Shown here: positions 55,560 to 64,000 of the stretch, in pieces | Numbering within the stretch: the first letter of the stretch is position 1 | Layout of the letters: every line of letters starts with the position of its first letter | Assembly (NCBI GenBank): GCA_031553035.1 | Contig: JAVBLY010000008.1 | Span: 62,001 to 126,000, forward strand | Direction: 5' to 3' | Length of the DNA stretch: 64,000 bases | Origin: JAVBLY01 sp031553035 | Lineage (GTDB): Bacteria > Bacillota > Clostridia > Peptostreptococcales > Anaerovoracaceae | The notes under the pieces: model-generated | What the model saw: only the letters and a program-made list of their open reading frames with translations | Databases searched by the model: none | What the model was told of the DNA's origin: nothing | Program-made: the position numbers and the translations under genes

Positions 55560-56921
55560 TCAAAACAGAGAAAGTTTTCTGGCCTTGATGAGTTTTTCAA
55601 GATCATCCACCTCCGAAAGCAGGCTGAGAACCATGATCCTGTCACCATCTTCGATGGTGGTATCTTCATTTGGAAGAACAACGCGGTCTTTTCTGTCGAT
55701 TGCTGCTATGACAACGCCTTCCGGCAGATTGAGTTTAGAAATATGTTTATGGGTAAGGAACATATCGTCATCGACGAGAAGTTCAATGAGTTCTGCCTGA
55801 CCCTGTATCATTTCAGAAGCCAGGATCTTACCTGATCCCTGCATGAATCTAAGGCAGTAACTGGCTGAAAGATCCACCGGGTTTAATACCATATCAACGC
55901 CCATTCTTTCTGTCAGGTCCTCATAACTTTCTCTGCTTATCTTTGCTATTACATCCTCCACACCTTCCTGCTTGGCCATAAGTGCCAGCAGAAGATTTTC
56001 TTCGTCAAAACCGGTGCATGATACGAATGCGTCCATATCGTTGAGGCCTTCGTCTTCGAGAAGGTCTATATCTGTAGCATCCCCGTTAAGTACAAGTACA
56101 TCATCCAAATGGGCGGCAAGATATTGGCATCTTTCTTTGCTGCTTTCTATTATTTTGACCGAAGCTCCGAATTCAGACAGCATCGTTGCAAGATAAAAAC
56201 CGGTTTTTCCGCCGCCGGCTAGAAGAACTTTCTGAAGATCGGTATACTGACCTTTTTCATATACCTTTTTGTTGAGTTCGGTGATAGCTTTTCTTTCGCC
56301 TACAGCATATATGGTATCGTAGTTCTGAATAATGAGTTCGCCATGTGGAACGATTATTTTACCGTTTCTGGAAAGAGCGACAGGGTTGATATTTCCCAGC
56401 ATCGGTTGAAGATCGTTGAAATTTTTTCCGATACACTGAGGGATCTTATCCGCCAGGAATTCAAGCATGGCAACTCTGCCTGTTGAGAATACACCGTTTG
56501 TCAGTGTATATTTTTCTACCAGGTACTTGTTGATCTCAAGAGCTATGGCAAGGTCCGGATTGGTTATGTAATCTATGTTCATGGTATCTCTTATGAACAC
56601 CCGCTGGCTCATATGTTCCGGGTCTCTGATCCTTGCAATGACCTTACTGCAGCCCAGCTTTTTCGCAAATGATGCGATTACAATATTTTTTTCGTCTCTG
56701 TCAGTTGTGGCTATAAGATAATCATATGTGTCTATGTCGATATCTTTGAGAATTGATATTTCCTTGCCGTTGCCGGCTACTGTCATGATGTCGAAGGCGG
56801 CCCCCATTTTGTTTACCGTTTCTTCATTTTTATCGATAAGTGTAACGCTGTGGTCCCCGCTCAAAAGCATTTCCGTTATTCGTATGCCCAGTTTACCTGC
56901 GCCTACAATCGCAACTTTCAT
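55560..56921 (-). CDS. trkA: Trk potassium uptake regulator TrkA (double RCK)
   Basis: A 453-residue peripheral membrane protein that gates TrkH. Two TrkA-N nucleotide-binding folds start MKVAIVGAGKLGIRITEML and QKVLLAGGGKTGFYLATML, each followed by an RCK_C module (about 140-220 and 365-450). This full double arrangement is typical of TrkA rather than the half-size KtrA. GGAGAGG lies before the ATG. It is the first gene of the potassium operon and diverges from the MBL hydrolase. Confidence 0.94.
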   Translation of the reverse strand: MKVAIVGAGKLGIRITEMLLSGDHSVTLIDKNEETVNKMGAAFDIMTVAGNGKEISILKDIDIDTYDYLIATTDRDEKNIVIASFAKKLGCSKVIARIRDPEHMSQRVFIRDTMNIDYITNPDLAIALEINKYLVEKYTLTNGVFSTGRVAMLEFLADKIPQCIGKNFNDLQPMLGNINPVALSRNGKIIVPHGELIIQNYDTIYAVGERKAITELNKKVYEKGQYTDLQKVLLAGGGKTGFYLATMLSEFGASVKIIESSKERCQYLAAHLDDVLVLNGDATDIDLLEDEGLNDMDAFVSCTGFDEENLLLALMAKQEGVEDVIAKISRESYEDLTERMGVDMVLNPVDLSASYCLRFMQGSGKILASEMIQGQAELIELLVDDDMFLTHKHISKLNLPEGVVIAAIDRKDRVVLPNEDTTIEDGDRIMVLSLLSEVDDLEKLIKARKLSLF

Positions 56922-56925
56922 TTTC

Positions 56926-56955
56926 TTGCCTCTCCAAATTCCATTGTGCTATAAT
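56926..56955 (+). promoter_or_regulatory. Promoter of the MBL hydrolase gene
   Basis: TTGCCT (56926-56931), 18 bases, TATAAT (56950-56955), about 90 bases before the ATG. The -35 lies in the trkA leader on the other strand. Confidence 0.5.
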
Positions 56956-57045
56956 TATTAATGATAATACATAATATTCTACCACTTAAAACGGCGAAAA
57001 CAAGAGGATTTTAGCATTTATTTACAAAAAAGAGAGGATGCAATC

Positions 57046-57639
57046 ATGATGAAAATAGAGCGGTTCATTGGAGGAAGTCTGGAGGCTAACGGTTATGTCA
57101 TATATCACAAAAACGGGGGAGAATGCTTCATAATAGATCCCGGTTACAATGCCAGCAGGTTTTACGATTTCGTGAAAGAAAAGGTGTTTTTTGTAAAAGG
57201 CATTCTTCTGACTCATCATCATCATGATCATGTGGGTGCCGCAGAAAAGCTGAAGTCCGATCTTCAATGTACCGTCTACATGCACAGGCAAGACATTGGT
57301 CATTACAGCGGTTATGTGGATGTTCCGCTGGACGACGGCGATTCTTTGATGCTGGATAATGAAAAAATAGAGGTCCTTCACACTCCGGGCCACACACTGG
57401 GCGGTGTCTGCTTCTATTCGGAAGAAAGCAAAGTGGCTTTTACCGGCGATACTGTTTTCAATGTAGACGTCGGCAGAACAGACTTCTCGGACAGCGATCC
57501 ATATAAAATGAAGGATTCTATGAACAACGTGGTGAATAAGTGGGGCAATGATGTTATGATCTATCCCGGTCACGGCGATCCTGCCAACATGAAATTTGTA
57601 AGATCACATAACCGGGAATTTACCGATGCGCTTGACTAA
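57046..57639 (+). CDS. MBL-fold metallo-hydrolase (glyoxalase II-like)
   Basis: A 197-residue metallo-beta-lactamase-fold hydrolase. The binuclear metal site is complete: THHHHDHVGA, HTPGHTLGG, FTGDTVF and PGHGDP. The length and the arrangement resemble small hydroxyacylglutathione-hydrolase-like proteins of Firmicutes, whose substrates are mostly unknown. GAGAGG stands before ATG-ATG. It overlaps the next gene by 14 bases in a different frame, so the two are probably translated together. Confidence 0.88.
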   Translation: MMKIERFIGGSLEANGYVIYHKNGGECFIIDPGYNASRFYDFVKEKVFFVKGILLTHHHHDHVGAAEKLKSDLQCTVYMHRQDIGHYSGYVDVPLDDGDSLMLDNEKIEVLHTPGHTLGGVCFYSEESKVAFTGDTVFNVDVGRTDFSDSDPYKMKDSMNNVVNKWGNDVMIYPGHGDPANMKFVRSHNREFTDALD

Positions 57640-58477
57640 TCATATCGGAAAAGTGTTGATACTGCTGGCAGCCATAATAATCGTCGTGTCTTTTGTTGCC
57701 ATTTTTTTCGTACGTGACTCGTCGTATGAGAGCAGAAACGGTACGGTGGACATAATACTTTTTTCCGGTCAGTCGAATATGGTCGGGTACGGCGAAAAAC
57801 CATCCACATGCAAAATCAAAAATGGAGACGGATACGAATATTTTGGCAACACCGATGAACTGGGAAATATCAAAGACCCTGTGGGTGAAAGGACCGGGAG
57901 AGACGATAAGGACATATACAAGGGCAGTATGATTCCATCCTTTGTTTATCATTATCTTAAGAACACGGATAATAATGTGATCGCAGTTCCTTCTGCTTAT
58001 GGGGCTTCGTCTATCGATGACTGGCAGCCCGGCGGAGAGAATTTAACCAGCACCATCGATAAATACAACGCCGCTGTTTCATATATAAAAGATAACACAG
58101 ACTACAAGATTGACAAGGCAATATGTGTCTGGCTTCAGGGCGAAACCGATATTTTAAAAGAGATTTCCGGTGACGAATACAAAGAAAAATTCTTGAATAT
58201 GCATGATGAACTTGTATCAAAAACTGATATAAACCAGTGCATCATGATTCCAATCGGAAGCAGGCGTGATGCTCCTATGGAATGTGCCGAGGAAATCAAC
58301 AAAGCTCAGTTTGAACTGATCGATGAGAATACCGACATCCTTTGTGGCAGCACAAATGCCATGAAATTCAGCAAGGACAAAACAATGCTCAAATCTGATG
58401 TCTTACACTTTAATACAAAAGCCCTTGAACTTCTGGGCAAGGAATCCGCTCTTAGATACTTTTCTGAACAAAGATGA
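57626..58477 (+). CDS. Membrane-anchored SGNH / sialate O-acetylesterase-like hydrolase
   Basis: A 283-residue protein with one N-terminal membrane segment (VLILLAAIIIVVSFVAIFFV) and an outward catalytic domain. The fold resembles carbohydrate esterases of the DUF303/CE6 sort: nucleophile serine in ILFSGQSNMVGYG, oxyanion residues in YGASSIDDWQ, WLQGETDI, and the Asp/His pair in LKSDVLHFNTKA. It probably removes acetyl groups from a cell-wall or extracellular glycan. It overlaps the MBL gene by 14 bases. No lipobox or LPXTG-like motif was seen. Confidence 0.8.
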   Translation: MRLTNHIGKVLILLAAIIIVVSFVAIFFVRDSSYESRNGTVDIILFSGQSNMVGYGEKPSTCKIKNGDGYEYFGNTDELGNIKDPVGERTGRDDKDIYKGSMIPSFVYHYLKNTDNNVIAVPSAYGASSIDDWQPGGENLTSTIDKYNAAVSYIKDNTDYKIDKAICVWLQGETDILKEISGDEYKEKFLNMHDELVSKTDINQCIMIPIGSRRDAPMECAEEINKAQFELIDENTDILCGSTNAMKFSKDKTMLKSDVLHFNTKALELLGKESALRYFSEQR

Positions 58478-58511
58478 TATCATTTGATTTAAACTTAATA
58501 AATGGTAAATA

Positions 58512-58541
58512 TTGACAATTGACTGCCCTAAATGGTAATAT
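58512..58541 (+). promoter_or_regulatory. Promoter of the yraN-comM-dprA group
   Basis: TTGACA (58512-58517), 18 bases, TAATAT (58536-58541). A second TTGACA lies at 58549. The stretch repeats ATGGTAA at 58502, 58532 and 58542, and TTGAC at 58512, 58519 and 58549. Confidence 0.5.
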
Positions 58542-58594
58542 ATGGTAATTGACATTATGTTATATCCATGTTGTTTAAATATGGGGAAATGCTT

Positions 58595-58942
58595 ATGAGG
58601 GTAGGCAGGTCAGGTGAGAATTCTGCCGAAATTTTTCTAAAGAATAAAGGCCTTAAGATCATAGAGAGGAACTTCAGGTGCAGAAAAGGGGAGATCGATC
58701 TCGTCGTAATGGATGTCGGCATTTTGATATTTGTTGAAGTCAAAACCAGAAACAGCTTAAAATACGGTTTTCCGTCTGAGTCCATCACTCCATACAAGAT
58801 AAAGCATATCAAGTCCACAGCATATTGGTACATAAATATGATTGGTAATGACCATCGTGATTTGGACATTCGCTTTGATGTGGTGGAGATTCTGCGACTG
58901 AAGAACAGGCAATACATCAGACACATAGAAAATGCTTTCTAA
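58595..58942 (+). CDS. YraN family (UPF0102) endonuclease-like protein
   Basis: A 115-residue protein of the UPF0102/YraN family, with a restriction-endonuclease-like core: a Glu in RSGENSAEIFLK, GEIDLVVMD and FVEVKTRN giving the D...ExK motif. Its exact role is unknown. Members are usually beside comM (yifB), dprA or rnhB, as here, and a DNA repair or recombination role is suspected. ATG 58595 follows GGGGAA by six bases and is preferred to an ATG nine codons earlier that lacks a ribosome site. Confidence 0.88.
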   Translation: MRVGRSGENSAEIFLKNKGLKIIERNFRCRKGEIDLVVMDVGILIFVEVKTRNSLKYGFPSESITPYKIKHIKSTAYWYINMIGNDHRDLDIRFDVVEILRLKNRQYIRHIENAF

Positions 58943-58967
58943 AAATAATATTGGTTAGGGGAGAGTT

Positions 58968-60494
58968 ATGTTATCAAAGATAATTACAGCATCGATCAAC
59001 GGAATGGATGTAGAGAAAGTCACTGTGGAAACCGATTTTTCCCAGGGGCTCCCATGCCTTTCCCTTGTGGGGCTTCCGGATGCAACCGTTAGGGAGTCAA
59101 AGGAAAGGATCCGTTCTGCAATAATCAATTCTGGATATGTATTCCCGCTTAAGCGGATCACAGTCAATCTGTCGCCTGCGGACACGAGGAAGACAGGCAG
59201 CCACTTTGATCTTCCCATGGCTGTAGGTATACTCAGTTCAATGGGTTTGTTCGACAGAAGGAAGACAAGAAATGCGGCCTTTATAGGTGAGCTGTCACTG
59301 GACGGCACGATAAATCCTGTAGAAAGTTGTCTTGCGCTGGTTATGGGCCTTAAGGAGCACGGTGTGGAGGCGATTTATTTGCCTGCAGGTAATACTGCTG
59401 AGCTCATACATATGGAAGACATCAATGTCTACCCGGTCAGCAGTTTTACCGAAATGCTGGATATTCTTGCTGATATGAAAGATCCTGATCCAGTAACTAT
59501 CTTGCCATCAGGTATACAGGTATTTAACGATAACGACTTCAAGGACTATTCAGATGTAAGAGGGCAGGAAAACGGAAAGCGTGCCATGCAGATAAGCGCC
59601 GCAGGCTGGCACGATGTTATGATGACAGGTCCTCCCGGGGCAGGAAAGACCATGCTGGCCAGCAGGCTAGGAAGCATTATTCCATCGCCGTCAAAAGAAG
59701 AGCTGATGGAAATAACGAAGATCCATAGTATCGCCGGTGAAAAAATACCTGGATCATATAAAGGAAACAGCCGGCCATTCAGATCTCCACATCACACTGC
59801 CACGCCGGTGTCTATGATGGGCGGAGGATATAATTCCAAACCCGGGGAACTTAGTTTGGCACACAGAGGGATATTGTTTTTGGATGAACTTCCGGAGTTT
59901 GAGCGAAAAGTGCTGGATATGTTAAGGCAGCCTCTGGAGGATGGGTATGTCAACTTGACAAGACTTGCGGCAAGGCACAGGTATCCGTGCAGTTTTATTC
60001 TGGTTGCCGCTATGAATCCATGTCCATGCGGATATTACGGCGATCACGCCCATGAATGTATATGCAATACCGCCCAGAGAATGAGATATGTCCAGAAAGT
60101 TTCGGGACCATTAAAGGACAGGATCGACCTTCATGTCAGGATAAATCCGGTAGATCACCGCAAAGTAGTCAACAATAAAAATCTCCTGTCTTCAGACGAT
60201 CTGAAAGAAAGCGTGCTTGCAGCTGCTGAGATACAGAGGGAAAGGTATGGGGGTATGAACTTTAGCTATAACTCACAGATTCCTGACGGTATGATTGATA
60301 AATACTGCAATATCAGCAAAGGAGGCAGTGACTTGCTGAAAACAATCAGCATCAGTATGGATCTGAGCGCAAGAGCCGTCAGCAGAACTAAAAAAGTATC
60401 AAGAACAATCGCCGATCTTGAAGGGAATGATATAATTACTGATCTTCATGTTGCAGAGGCGGTAAGCTACAGGTCACCTGAGGAATTGTCATGA
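58968..60494 (+). CDS. comM: ComM/YifB-family AAA+ helicase-like protein
   Basis: A 508-residue AAA+ protein of the magnesium-chelatase-like ComM family. An N-terminal Lon-like beta domain (GLPCLSLVGLPDATVRESKE, VNLSPADTRKTGSHFDLPMA) is followed by the ATPase core with Walker A GPPGAGKTMLAS and LFLDELPEFERKVLD, a zinc-ribbon-like CPCGYYGDHAHECIC, and a C-terminal lid. In Vibrio ComM is a branch-migration helicase used in natural transformation. Many non-competent bacteria also have it. It overlaps dprA by four bases. Confidence 0.93.
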   Translation: MLSKIITASINGMDVEKVTVETDFSQGLPCLSLVGLPDATVRESKERIRSAIINSGYVFPLKRITVNLSPADTRKTGSHFDLPMAVGILSSMGLFDRRKTRNAAFIGELSLDGTINPVESCLALVMGLKEHGVEAIYLPAGNTAELIHMEDINVYPVSSFTEMLDILADMKDPDPVTILPSGIQVFNDNDFKDYSDVRGQENGKRAMQISAAGWHDVMMTGPPGAGKTMLASRLGSIIPSPSKEELMEITKIHSIAGEKIPGSYKGNSRPFRSPHHTATPVSMMGGGYNSKPGELSLAHRGILFLDELPEFERKVLDMLRQPLEDGYVNLTRLAARHRYPCSFILVAAMNPCPCGYYGDHAHECICNTAQRMRYVQKVSGPLKDRIDLHVRINPVDHRKVVNNKNLLSSDDLKESVLAAAEIQRERYGGMNFSYNSQIPDGMIDKYCNISKGGSDLLKTISISMDLSARAVSRTKKVSRTIADLEGNDIITDLHVAEAVSYRSPEELS

Positions 60495-61354
60495 AAACGG
60501 AAACGACAATAAAAATTGATATAGAATCAACAGAATACCCCAGCAGATTAAAAGAGATACCCGATCCGCCAAAAACTCTATACTTAAGAGGAAATTTAGA
60601 TTTACTTAAATCAAAAGCAGTCTCCATTGTAGGGTCGAGGAGGTCGACCGATTACGGCAAGTGGTCGGCGAGAAAGCTTGCAGAACGGATGGTTCAGAAC
60701 AATGTGACAGTGATCAGCGGCATGGCGCTTGGCATAGATAGTTATGCACACAGAGCTGCACTGGATGAAGGAGGCGATACCATAGCAATACTTGGAAACG
60801 GTGTCGACATCTGCTATCCCAAGTCAAATTCCGGGCTGTATAAGGATATCCTTAAAAAAGGTCTTATAGTATCAGAGATGGAAGATGGTGAAATGCCCAG
60901 AAAATACAGCTTTCCTTTGAGAAATAGAATAATAAGCGGTCTTGGGCAAGTGACGGTGATAGTTGAGGCAGGGCTGAAAAGCGGATCACTTATAACAGCT
61001 GACAGGGCAGGAGATCAGGGGCGGACGGTCTTTGCTGTACCGGGGAACATTAACAGAAATACCAGTTTCGGATGTAATAAGCTCATAGCAGACGGAGCCA
61101 ATATCATGATCTCATTCGATGACGTTTTAAGAGAGATGGGTATGGAGTTTTCATGCAGGGAACATGAATATAAAGATGTGTCTCAACTGGAAAAAAGGAT
61201 AATAGGCAAACTGAGAAGTCATGGCGAAATGACAGTGGATGATCTTTGTGAGAAAGCAGGACTGTCAGTGTCCCAGATCACCGGACTAGTAACGGTTTTA
61301 GAAATAAAAGGACACGTCCAAACAGCATATGGGAAAATATTTATTGAAAAATGA
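60491..61354 (+). CDS. dprA: DNA-processing protein DprA
   Basis: A 287-residue DprA/Smf, which loads RecA on incoming single-stranded DNA during transformation. The Rossmann-like core has SIVGSRRSTDYG, ISGMALGIDSYAHRAAL and AGLKSGSLITADRAGDQGR. A C-terminal winged-helix domain (about 225-287) is present. The N-terminal SAM-like region found in many homologues is short. Its start overlaps comM, and topA follows: comM-dprA-topA is a common Firmicute order. Together with ComFB and ComM it hints at DNA uptake, but no comE or comG genes are in view. Confidence 0.94.
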   Translation: MKTETTIKIDIESTEYPSRLKEIPDPPKTLYLRGNLDLLKSKAVSIVGSRRSTDYGKWSARKLAERMVQNNVTVISGMALGIDSYAHRAALDEGGDTIAILGNGVDICYPKSNSGLYKDILKKGLIVSEMEDGEMPRKYSFPLRNRIISGLGQVTVIVEAGLKSGSLITADRAGDQGRTVFAVPGNINRNTSFGCNKLIADGANIMISFDDVLREMGMEFSCREHEYKDVSQLEKRIIGKLRSHGEMTVDDLCEKAGLSVSQITGLVTVLEIKGHVQTAYGKIFIEK

Positions 61355-61408
61355 AAATTGTGGTATATAATTGTAGGGAAAGTTTTTGAGAAGAAGGAGT
61401 TAATTTAT

Positions 61409-63529
61409 ATGCCCGAAAAAAAGACTGCTGCAAAAAAAAGCAGCAAAACAAAAAAAGCAGCAACTAAGAAACACCTTGTTATAGTAGAGTCACCATCTAA
61501 GGCGAAGACTATCGGTAAGTTTCTGGGAAGTAAATACAGAGTCGTTGCTTCTGTGGGTCATGTCAGGGATCTGCCCAAGAGCAAGCTCGGAATAGATAAA
61601 GATAACAACTTTGAACCTAATTACATCAATATCAGGGGCAAAGGCGATGTTATAAAAGAACTGAAAAAAGAAGCATCAAAAGCCGACAAAGTATATCTCG
61701 CGACTGACCCGGACAGAGAAGGAGAAGCTATATCATGGCACATAGCTCATATTCTGGACCTCCCGGAAGATGCGGAGAACAGGATCCAGTTCAACGAGAT
61801 CACTAAAGAAGCGATCAAGAATGCTGTGAAAAATCCAAGGCAGCTGGATAAAAGGCTGATAGATGCCCAGCAGGCCAGAAGAGTCCTGGACAGACTGGTA
61901 GGATATGAGATCAGTCCACTTTTATGGAGAAAGATCAGAAGAGGACTTTCAGCAGGAAGAGTCCAGTCTGCAGCACTCAAGGTCATCTGCGAAAGAGAAA
62001 AAGAGATAAAGGCATTCATTCCTCAGGAATACTGGACAGTTACAGCTGAATTCAATAAAAAAGAGGGAAGTGAAAAAAGTAAAATTTTTCCGGCAAAACT
62101 TATTGAAAAAAACGGCAAAAAGATACCTCTCGATAACAAGGAAGCTGCCGATAAAGTTCTTGCCGATCTGAAGAAAAATGATTATTCAATTTCAAAAGTT
62201 GAGAAAAAAGAGAGAAGAAGGAATCCATATCCACCATTCACAACCAGCAGTATGCAGCAGGATGCTTCCGTTAAGCTTGGTTTTTACACAAGAAAGGTCA
62301 TGCAGATAGCCCAGCAGCTTTACGAAGGAGTTGACGTCAAAGGTCACGGAACCATAGGGCTTATTTCATATATAAGAACCGATTCCATCAGGATCTCCGC
62401 AGAAGCCGAGAATATGGTCAAGGGATTTATTGCAGATAACTATTCAAAAGAATATATCGGCAACAATGTTTTCAAAAATAAGAAGAAAGACATTCAAGAC
62501 GCCCACGAAGCCATCAGGCCGTCCGATGTCAATCTTACGCCGGATGATATAAAGGATTCACTTTCAGCAGATCAGTATAAATTATACAAGCTCATTTGGA
62601 GCAGATTCGTTGCAAGCAGAATGTCTCCGGCAGTATTCGATGCGGTAAGTGCCGACATCAAAAATGGAGACTATACGTTCAGAGCAACAGGATCAAAGTT
62701 AAAATTTGAAGGATTCTTAAGCGTTTATGCAACAAAGAACGACGAAGATGATGAGAAAATGCTTCCCGATCTTAACGAAAACGAAATCCTTGCTCTTGCG
62801 AATTTACTATCCGAACAAAGCTTCACCCAGCCTCCGGCGAGATTTACCGAAGCCAGCCTGGTCAGATACCTGGAAGAAAATGATATCGGAAGGCCCAGTA
62901 CGTATGTGCCAATCATCGGCACACTTCTTGATCGTAAATATGTCTTAAGAGAAAAGAAATCGCTGATACCGACAGACCTGGGATTTGTAGTTACAGAGCT
63001 GATGGAGGATTATTTTAAAGAAATAGTCGATATCGATTTTACTGCTAATCTTGAAGATGAACTGGATGATATCGAGGTAGACGGTAAAGAGTGGCGCAAG
63101 ATAGTCTCGGATTTTTATTCCATTCTCAGCAAGGAACTGGAAATTGCAGACAAGGAGATCGAACAAGTCCAGCTTGAAGATGAAGTAACAGACGAGATCT
63201 GCGAAAAATGCGGTAAGCCTATGGTGATCAAGCACGGCAGGTTCGGCGAATTTCTGGCATGTTCCGGATACCCTGATTGCAAGAATACGAAACCTATCGT
63301 GACAAAGATCGATGTTAAATGTCCATCCTGCGGCGGAGACATAATTGCCAGAAAGAGCAAAAGAGGCAGGGTTTTTTATGGCTGCAGCAATTATCCCGAG
63401 TGCAAGCAGGCATACTGGGATAAGCCTGTGGACAAGAAATGCCCGGAATGTGGATCTCTCATGGTGGAGAAAAAATCCAAGGAACATAAATATCAATGTT
63501 CCAATTCGGAATGCGGTTTTAAGGAATAG
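61409..63529 (+). CDS. topA: DNA topoisomerase I
   Basis: A 706-residue type IA topoisomerase that relaxes negative supercoils. After a lysine-rich N-terminus comes the TOPRIM domain (IVESPSKAKTIGKFLG and ATDPDREGEAISWH), then the active-site tyrosine in GLISYIRTDSIR. Three zinc-ribbon modules form the C-terminus: CEKCGKPM ... CSGYPDC, CPSCGGDI ... CSNYPEC and CPECGSLM ... CSNSEC. ATG 61409 with AAGGAG nine bases upstream is preferred to an earlier in-frame start. A terminator follows. Confidence 0.96.
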   Translation: MPEKKTAAKKSSKTKKAATKKHLVIVESPSKAKTIGKFLGSKYRVVASVGHVRDLPKSKLGIDKDNNFEPNYINIRGKGDVIKELKKEASKADKVYLATDPDREGEAISWHIAHILDLPEDAENRIQFNEITKEAIKNAVKNPRQLDKRLIDAQQARRVLDRLVGYEISPLLWRKIRRGLSAGRVQSAALKVICEREKEIKAFIPQEYWTVTAEFNKKEGSEKSKIFPAKLIEKNGKKIPLDNKEAADKVLADLKKNDYSISKVEKKERRRNPYPPFTTSSMQQDASVKLGFYTRKVMQIAQQLYEGVDVKGHGTIGLISYIRTDSIRISAEAENMVKGFIADNYSKEYIGNNVFKNKKKDIQDAHEAIRPSDVNLTPDDIKDSLSADQYKLYKLIWSRFVASRMSPAVFDAVSADIKNGDYTFRATGSKLKFEGFLSVYATKNDEDDEKMLPDLNENEILALANLLSEQSFTQPPARFTEASLVRYLEENDIGRPSTYVPIIGTLLDRKYVLREKKSLIPTDLGFVVTELMEDYFKEIVDIDFTANLEDELDDIEVDGKEWRKIVSDFYSILSKELEIADKEIEQVQLEDEVTDEICEKCGKPMVIKHGRFGEFLACSGYPDCKNTKPIVTKIDVKCPSCGGDIIARKSKRGRVFYGCSNYPECKQAYWDKPVDKKCPECGSLMVEKKSKEHKYQCSNSECGFKE

Positions 63530-63551
63530 TTTGAATATTTAACAAAATTAG

Positions 63552-63588
63552 CACTCTCCATAAGCATTTGCTAATGGAGGGTGTTTTG
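63552..63588 (+). terminator. Terminator after topA
   Basis: CACTCTCCATAAGCA and TGCTAATGGAGGGTG pair over 15 positions with one mismatch and one G-U, then TTTTG. It begins 22 bases after the topA stop. Confidence 0.8.
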
Positions 63589-63625
63589 TGTATACTGTTA
63601 CTACACTCATTTCTCACAAAAACCA

Positions 63626-63641
63626 TTCCGGCATGCCGGAA
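63626..63641. promoter_or_regulatory. 16-bp perfect palindrome upstream of hslV
   Basis: TTCCGGCATGCCGGAA is self-complementary throughout and GC-rich, 29 bases before the hslV ATG and between the topA terminator and the hslV ribosome site. It could be an operator or a short RNA stem; no known regulator site is recognised. Confidence 0.45.
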
Positions 63642-63670
63642 CCAACGAATAAGTAAAGGAGAACTAAAAC

Positions 63671-64000
63671 ATGGGACAATTTCATGCAACAACTATCGTA
63701 GCAGTCAGAAGGGGACCTGATGATGTTTGCATAGGTGGCGACGGACAGGTCACTATGGGCGAAACATCAGTCATGAAGCACCACGCAAAAAAGGTCAGAA
63801 AAATATACAAAAATACTGTATTAACAGGCTTCGCAGGGTCAGTTTCCGATGCTTTCACATTGACTGAAAAGTTCGAAAAGAAACTTGAAGAACATGGCGG
63901 GAATCTAAAGAGAGCAGCTGTAGCACTGGCACAAAGCTGGAGGCAGGATCAGGCAATCAGGAACCTTGAGGCACTGATGGTGGCGGCAGACAGAGATAGT
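63671..64000 (+). CDS. hslV: ATP-dependent protease proteolytic subunit HslV/ClpQ (partial, cut by right edge)
   Basis: The first 110 codons of an HslV peptidase, which forms a double ring used by the HslU ATPase. Signatures are [20 protein letters not shown] with the catalytic-type threonine, [11 protein letters not shown], and [19 protein letters not shown]. The N-terminus [12 protein letters not shown] carries five residues before the Ala-Thr-Thr, like the Bacillus CodW/ClpQ form, rather than starting directly at the active threonine. AAAGGAGAA precedes the ATG. About 65 further residues and probably hslU lie outside the window. Confidence 0.94.
   Translation, partial: MGQFHATTIVAVRRGPDDVCIGGDGQVTMGETSVMKHHAKKVRKIYKNTVLTGFAGSVSDAFTLTEKFEKKLEEHGGNLKRAAVALAQSWRQDQAIRNLEALMVAADRDS

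Overview
The window looks like chromosomal DNA of a motile, anaerobic, low-to-moderate GC Firmicute of class Clostridia. It has strong AGGAGG ribosome binding sites, frequent TTG/GTG starts, a CheC/CheD-type chemotaxis set, a one-polypeptide pyruvate:ferredoxin oxidoreductase, the tig-clpP-clpX-lon-ysxC order, and many amino-acid and peptide utilisation genes. A proteolytic amino-acid fermenter related to the Anaerovoracaceae/Peptostreptococcales fits best. That placement is inference. No rRNA, tRNA, CRISPR array, phage or transposase gene was seen.

Layout. 1-5.5 kb: cheA (minus strand, cut by the left edge) diverges from an XRE regulator-cheY-comFB-cheC-cheD-cheW-cheB operon. 5.7-7.8 kb: a SpaA/Cna-B surface protein. 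8.2-11.7 kb: pyruvate:ferredoxin oxidoreductase behind a long leader with a hairpin and a possible 21-codon leader ORF. 11.7-16.2 kb: a sigma-54 enhancer-binding protein, three TGT-N12-ACA sites, a textbook -24/-12 promoter, an N-acyl-D-amino-acid deacylase and an NhaC-family antiporter. 16.4-20.7 kb: a 1437-residue glycine-rich surface protein bracketed by direct repeats. 20.9-29.2 kb: protein quality control (tig, clpP, clpX, lon), ysxC, hpt, pduL and deoC. 29.2-30.7 kb (minus): a SEC-C protein and homoserine dehydrogenase. 30.8-37.7 kb: trmL, rpoN (sigma-54), gap, a small acidic ORF, pgk, tpiA, eno, secG. 37.7-38.0 kb: a non-coding element with nested inverted repeats. 38.1-40.7 kb: a secreted C39-like peptidase and a secreted M14 carboxypeptidase, both with InlB-type repeats. 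40.8-46.0 kb: livJHMGF plus a CBS-CBS-ACT protein. 46.1-47.5 kb (minus): a cell-wall protein. 47.6-52.6 kb: copper ATPase copA with a carboxy-terminal CopZ-like domain that has its own ribosome binding site, csoR and rnr. 52.6-56.9 kb (minus): trkA and two trkH genes. 57.0-63.5 kb: MBL hydrolase, SGNH esterase, yraN, comM, dprA, topA. 63.7 kb to the edge: hslV (partial).

How the parts fit. Secreted peptidases, the branched-chain amino-acid importer, the D-amino-acid deacylase with its transporter, and PFOR together suggest growth on peptides and amino acids, with energy from acyl-CoA to acyl-phosphate conversion (PduL). The sigma-54 gene, one activator and one matching promoter all lie within 20 kb.

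The best candidates for something undescribed are the copA/copZ nested start, the repeat-bracketed giant surface protein, the 304-bp nested inverted-repeat element, the D-amino-acid sigma-54 regulon and the PFOR leader.
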